A stretch of 25,390 nucleotides of DNA from Chloroflexota bacterium (GTDB lineage Bacteria > Chloroflexota > Anaerolineae > Anaerolineales > Anaerolineaceae). The stretch covers positions 1 through 25,390 of the forward strand of contig JAAZIH010000157.1 in the NCBI GenBank assembly GCA_012800995.1, in the 5' to 3' direction. The translations under genes were made by a program, and so were the position numbers. This document shows, piece after piece, positions 24,550-25,390 of the stretch; position 1 is the stretch's first letter, and each line of letters opens with the position of its first letter. The notes beneath the pieces are model-generated. The model searched no databases. It worked only from the letters and a program-made list of their open reading frames with translations, and was not told the DNA's origin.

Positions 24550-24747
24550 ATGCCACAATTAGGAATTTGGGAAGTGTTAATTATCGTTTTGATTATCGTT
24601 ATTCTTTTTGGCGCGGGACGTATCGCTAAGGTTGGGGGCGAATTGGGCAAAGGCATTCGCGCTTTTAAAGATGGTTTGCAAGGCAAAGACAGGGATGCTG
24701 TTGATGAAAAAATTACAGATACTGATCCCTCGAAAGAAGATAAATAA
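24550..24747 (+). CDS. tatA: Sec-independent translocase pore subunit TatA
   Basis: A 65-residue protein: short N-terminus, one transmembrane helix (about 5-21), a glycine-containing hinge (LFGAGRI), an amphipathic helix (KVGGELGKGIRAFKDGL), and an acidic, charged tail. This is the TatA design; the family usually has FGPxxLP at the hinge, here FGAGRI. GGAGG before the ATG lies in the last codons of tatC. The neighbouring gene at 24765 is more TatB-like, so this one is assigned TatA. Confidence 0.9.
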   Translation: MPQLGIWEVLIIVLIIVILFGAGRIAKVGGELGKGIRAFKDGLQGKDRDAVDEKITDTDPSKEDK

Positions 24748-24764
24748 GAAGATTTAGGAGCTCG

Positions 24765-25160
24765 ATGGAATTTTTTAACATCGGTGGCTTAGAATTACTA
24801 CTTATTTTGCTTATAGCTCTAATAGCACTTGGTCCCAATCGTATTGTAAAGGTGGGGCATTCTTTAGGTGAATTTTTGCGAAAATTGAACAAGAACGTAC
24901 TCTTTCGTGAAGTTGTGCAGACTACCGATGAAATTCGTAATTATCCCCGAAAAATCCTTGATGAAGCAAAATTAGACATGGCTGATTTGGATATGAGCAA
25001 GAAAATCCATCATGGCAATAATTTAATTGACCAAGAAAGAGAAGATAGCGAGTCTCTTTCGCTAAATGATTTACCTTATCGTGGAATTTCTGTTCAAAAG
25101 AATGGTGAAAACGAAATTGAGCAGTTGGATAATGAACCGAATACCCCGACTGGACCTTAG
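24765..25160 (+). CDS. tatB: TatB-like translocase subunit
   Basis: A 131-residue protein with one N-terminal membrane helix (about 6-24, GGLELLLILLIALIAL), a hinge LGPNRI, an amphipathic helix (VKVGHSLGEFLRKLNK), and a long polar tail (about 50-131) with no clear fold. The glutamate at the start of the helix and the longer length favour TatB over TatA. TAGGAG stands before the ATG. It follows tatA by 17 bases and is the last gene before a terminator. TatB and TatA are hard to separate by sequence alone, so the name is tentative. Confidence 0.75.
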   Translation: MEFFNIGGLELLLILLIALIALGPNRIVKVGHSLGEFLRKLNKNVLFREVVQTTDEIRNYPRKILDEAKLDMADLDMSKKIHHGNNLIDQEREDSESLSLNDLPYRGISVQKNGENEIEQLDNEPNTPTGP

Positions 25161-25235
25161 TTTAAGACTGAATAAATTTTAGAGGCTTTCTTTTTTATAA
25201 ATAGTAAGCTTTGCGCAGACATCCTGAATGAAAAG

Positions 25236-25264
25236 AAAAAGCTATCCAACAGGACAGCTTTTTT
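25236..25264. terminator. Bidirectional terminator between the Tat operon and tRNA-Asp
   Basis: AAAAAGCTATCC (25236-25247) pairs with GGACAGCTTTTT (25252-25263), one G-U wobble, four-base loop. The A-run on one side and the T-run on the other let it act on transcripts from both strands: the Tat operon on plus and tRNA-Asp on minus. Confidence 0.85.
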
Positions 25265-25340
25265 GGCGGGAGCGACGGGATTTGAACCCGCGATCTCGGC
25301 CTTGACAGGGCCGCATGTTAAACCGCTACACCACGCCCCC
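25264..25340 (-). tRNA. tRNA-Asp (anticodon GUC)
   Basis: Read on the minus strand, a full cloverleaf is present. The acceptor stem GGGGGCG (25340-25334) pairs with CGCTCCC (25274-25268) with one G-U pair. The anticodon loop CUGUCAA has GUC at 25306-25304. The T arm is GCGGG-TTCGAAT-CCCGT-like, and the discriminator base is G, as expected for Asp. The 3' CCA appears to be encoded (25266-25264), overlapping the A-run of the terminator. Confidence 0.95.
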
Positions 25341-25350
25341 GAGGAACAAT

Positions 25351-25378
25351 AGTATAACACAGCAATTTTAGAAGTCAA
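25351..25378 (-). promoter_or_regulatory. Promoter of tRNA-Asp
   Basis: On the minus strand, TTGACT (25378-25373) and TATACT (25356-25351) are 16 bases apart. The -10 ends ten bases before the mature tRNA 5' end, giving only a few bases of 5' leader for RNase P. Both hexamers differ from consensus at one position. Confidence 0.8.
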
Positions 25379-25390
25379 GCTCTTTTTACA

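Noticed and set aside
25157..25378. Minus-strand open frame of 73 codons near the right end
   Set aside because: It runs across tRNA-Asp, its promoter and its terminator, and has no ribosome-binding site or recognisable domain.
1..25390. Mobile elements, CRISPR arrays, prophage or plasmid functions
   Set aside because: No transposase, integrase, regularly spaced repeats or phage structural genes were found on either strand; the tRNA at the right end has no integrase gene or duplicated tRNA end beside it within the window.

Overview
The window looks like a chromosomal segment of an anaerobic or facultative Chloroflexota bacterium of the Anaerolineae type. This is an inference from gene content: coenzyme F420 synthesis beside a Mer-like F420 enzyme, molybdenum hydroxylases, a CBS-containing family II pyrophosphatase and a Tat operon. 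No rRNA or phylogenetic marker was tested. Coding density is high. I see no insertion sequence, prophage, CRISPR array or origin.

Left part (1-3157, minus strand): rplI with an acidic tail, a hairpin terminator, a RodZ-like membrane protein with two helix-turn-helix domains, and a rimO cut by the window edge. A gap of about 415 bases (3158-3572) holds divergent promoter signals for rplI and the mutase gene.

Middle part (3573-21342, all plus strand): first the large subunit of methylmalonyl-CoA mutase with its epimerase, closed by a terminator. Then comes a run of 13 genes: an SsnA-like amidohydrolase; an F420 block (NADPH:F420 reductase, CofE, CofD, CofC, a Mer-like F420-dependent oxidoreductase); a YgfM-like subunit with an eroded FAD site; an XdhD-like hydroxylase with 2Fe-2S and Mo domains fused; a CBS pyrophosphatase; an XdhC-type Mo-cofactor maturation factor; a fused FAD/2Fe-2S subunit; its Mo-binding partner; and a MocA-like nucleotidyltransferase. 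Many junctions overlap or are only a few bases apart. The E. coli-type ssnA-ygfM-xdhD set is thus split by a complete F420 tail-assembly block. The pyrophosphatase could remove the PPi released by both cofactor pathways. I regard this composite as the most interesting object in the window: a possible F420-linked molybdenum hydroxylase system.

Right part (21350-25390): a RicT/YaaT-type PSP1 protein with a long basic tail and an apparently leaderless promoter, an M20 amidohydrolase, tatC-tatA-tatB-like genes, a terminator shared by converging transcripts, and tRNA-Asp(GUC) on the minus strand with a clear sigma70-type promoter.
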